Source: Adiantum capillus-veneris (Eukaryota > Streptophyta > Polypodiopsida > Polypodiales > Pteridaceae). From it: a stretch of 64,000 nucleotides of DNA. The DNA lies in assembly GCA_014529385.2 (NCBI GenBank), contig CM043958.1, forward strand, positions 126,620,817-126,684,816, given 5' to 3'. Positions 1 through 64,000 of the stretch are shown one piece after another. The notes under the pieces are model-generated. The model made no database searches. It was not told the DNA's origin and was given only the letters and a program-made list of their open reading frames with translations. Position numbers and translations under genes: made by a program. Numbering within the stretch: position 1 is the first letter of the stretch; every line of letters begins with the position of its first letter.

Positions 1-817
1 AGCAGCTTATGACAAGTGCATCGGAATGTTCCAAGTTATCAATCAACGAAAACAATGTGTGTGCTACAAAATCACATGTATATTCCAATGGGTATAGGTA
101 CTCGAGACACTGACGCTTTAACGCTGTTGTGTCAGCTTCGACGCTTTCTCCAACTAACTGGCCCCAGACCCGAGCCAAGTACATCTCCAGAAAAGATCCT
201 GTACTCTTCACCTTGCATTGATTTCCACCACAAATGCATTTATTATGCGCTCGTGCTTGTTTAAAGGGGAAAAGAAAAGGGAAAATTTGACGAAAATCCC
301 CCTGTATTCTGTGGATATTCCCAAAATGCACCTGAACTTTTAACAATTCCCATAATACCCTTGTATCAATTTTGGATAGATTGATCCAATCTTAATTCAA
401 TTTATCCTCATAGCAGGAACCAAGTGTCAAGATAAATTTTCGCCAGTAAGCTCAGAAATAGTGTCCTAGCATCGGACGCTCGGACGTGTCACCCCTAGTG
501 CGCTACATTATCCTGAGAGCCCAAAAATTAAAATACCATCAAAAATCCTAGTTTTATCATCTTCTAATGAAAGGAGAACAGATCTTTCTATAAGGAGTTG
601 CAAAGCATAATGTCTTGAGAGATGTTTGAGAGATTCGCCACAAGTATTTTGGGAATTTTGATCAAATATTAGAGCATTTCGGAAAAGTCTAGCAAAATAT
701 GCCAAATATGAGGGGTATTTTGGGAATTTCCACAGATTTCAGGGGCATTTTGGTACTTTACCCAGAAAAAAAACACATTTGCAACAGTGAGTAATAGATG
801 CCAAGCACTCCCCCTAC
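1..817. other. Region beyond exon 19, no feature recognised
   Basis: This stretch should be an intron or the 3' part of the GRAM gene. It starts at the donor of exon 19, so at least one more exon must lie here or beyond the window edge. I could not place it. No repeat or RNA gene was recognised. Confidence 0.5.
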
Positions 818-63291
<62,474 letters not shown>

Positions 63292-63391
63292 CTCACTCTG
63301 CTAGTCTCAAATGCCTTGATGTAAGAATGGTGCGGTTGCCAATCTGGGTGTGTCTGTTTTTTGTCAGTTACAGAACTAAACGTGTGTGAAA

Positions 63392-63442
<51 letters not shown>

Positions 63443-63532
63443 CGAGAGGTAGCAACAGCCCAACAAAGCTTCCCCTCAGCTTATTCTAAAGAGCAGAACA
63501 GATGCACGTACGCTGTTCGAAAATCGATGGAC

Positions 63533-63571
<39 letters not shown>

Positions 63572-63850
63572 TCGAACGCATTCAGTGGAGGTTCTCTCCC
63601 TCTCTCGCTTCCTCTCTTTCACTTCTCTGATTGTAACGCACTTATGCTCGTCCTCGTCGTCATCATCGAAAGCCGGCATGACACAGTCTTCCAAGGCATC
63701 CCCGAAGCCGAATGACGGGCTCGAACACGTAGAGGCCAAACAGCCGGCCAGCCACACAATACGGGGGCGTTGTGCAGGCCTGCGGGCAAAGCGGTGGGAT
63801 CAACGGTTGATCCTCCGCGGGATATCTCAATGCGCATGGACACTCTGAAA
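63292..63850 (-). promoter_or_regulatory. 5' flank / 5' UTR region of the UNC13-type gene
   Basis: Upstream of the ATG on the minus strand lie (CA)n/(GT)n at 63394-63434 followed by CGCGCGCGCG, and (CT)n/(GA)n at 63537-63569. On the transcript strand the CT tract is an 'TC-rich' stretch of the kind common in plant 5' UTRs and core promoters. No clear TATA box was seen. A promoter here is inferred from position only. Confidence 0.45.
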
Positions 63851-63965
63851 AAAAAAATGGGGCGCCTACTTTGAGCCCCGCGGGTTTGAACCCAAGACGT
63901 CCCCACGACTTCGTCCTTGATAAGTAAACTTCGACATGTGTCCTCCTGTCCAAGTATACAAAATC
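63851..63965 (-). mobile_element. Possible tRNA-derived SINE fragment
   Basis: The minus strand has GGGTTCAAACCCGCGGGGCT, a B-box-like sequence, followed by a T-run at 63848-63856. No clear A box. It could be a SINE remnant or chance. Confidence 0.3.
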
Positions 63966-64000
63966 CATCCTAATTTTCTTTTTTTATTTTGTGTTCAGGT

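Overview
This window is nuclear DNA from a land plant with a large, retrotransposon-rich genome. Evidence: tRNA-iMet primer-binding sites of the plant LTR-retrotransposon type, chromodomain-bearing Ty3/gypsy relics, two LINE families, tRNA-derived SINE-like sequence, long (CT)n microsatellites, and spliceosomal introns of very different lengths. Introns of 22-26 kb fit a fern, lycophyte or gymnosperm better than a compact angiosperm, but the sequence alone does not name the species.

The host content is essentially one minus-strand gene running across the whole window. Its ATG is at 63291, and 19 exons can be traced down to 818, where the window ends before the gene does. Exons 1-17 join with consistent splice phases into 1134 codons without a stop. 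The product is an UNC13/Munc13-family protein of the Munc13-4/BAIAP3 type: N-terminal region, C2 domain (exons 2-4), MUN region with MHD1 (exons 10-12) and MHD2 (exons 15-16). Two further exons (1186-1134 and 1052-818) encode a GRAM domain. Exons 5-17 are packed into 4.3 kb (12345-8080). Intron 2 (26.2 kb) and intron 4 (22.5 kb) hold nearly all the mobile DNA, and the interval between exon 17 and the GRAM exons (6.9 kb) holds one LTR element.

Layout left to right: GRAM exons (0.8-1.2 kb); a SINE-like copy (1.6 kb); a complete pol-less LTR element with 1.7-kb LTRs (3147-7340); exons 17-5 (8.1-12.3 kb); fossil LINE RT and unassigned repeats (12.5-14.6 kb); an LTR fragment; then a head-to-tail chain of plus-strand LINEs whose 3' ends are all (CT)n tracts (15.0-29.6 kb), one carrying a 4.3-kb gag-protease-only LTR element (20455-24743). 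A near-intact minus-strand L1-like LINE follows (29.6-34.3 kb), apparently lodged inside a (CT)n tract. Exons 4 and 3 lie at 34.9-36.0 kb.

Intron 2 then holds an LTR element with a 2.2-kb interior (36501-39550), LTR and leader fragments (41-44 kb), a rearranged minus-strand chromodomain gypsy element (44.1-50.1 kb), another CT-tailed LINE split by a solo LTR (50.6-53.6 kb), a solo LTR (53620-54474), a plus-strand gypsy pol relic split by a solo LTR of the same family (55.3-59.9 kb), and more LTRs to 61.1 kb. Exons 2-1 and the 5' flank close the window.

No bacterial, organellar, CRISPR, rRNA or tRNA gene was seen. The points most worth following are the plant Munc13-4/BAIAP3-type gene with a GRAM domain, the CT-tailed LINE chain suggesting microsatellite-directed insertion, the pol-less LTR elements with exact target duplications, and a sequence box shared by the LTRs of several elements. 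All coordinates and comparisons were made by eye.
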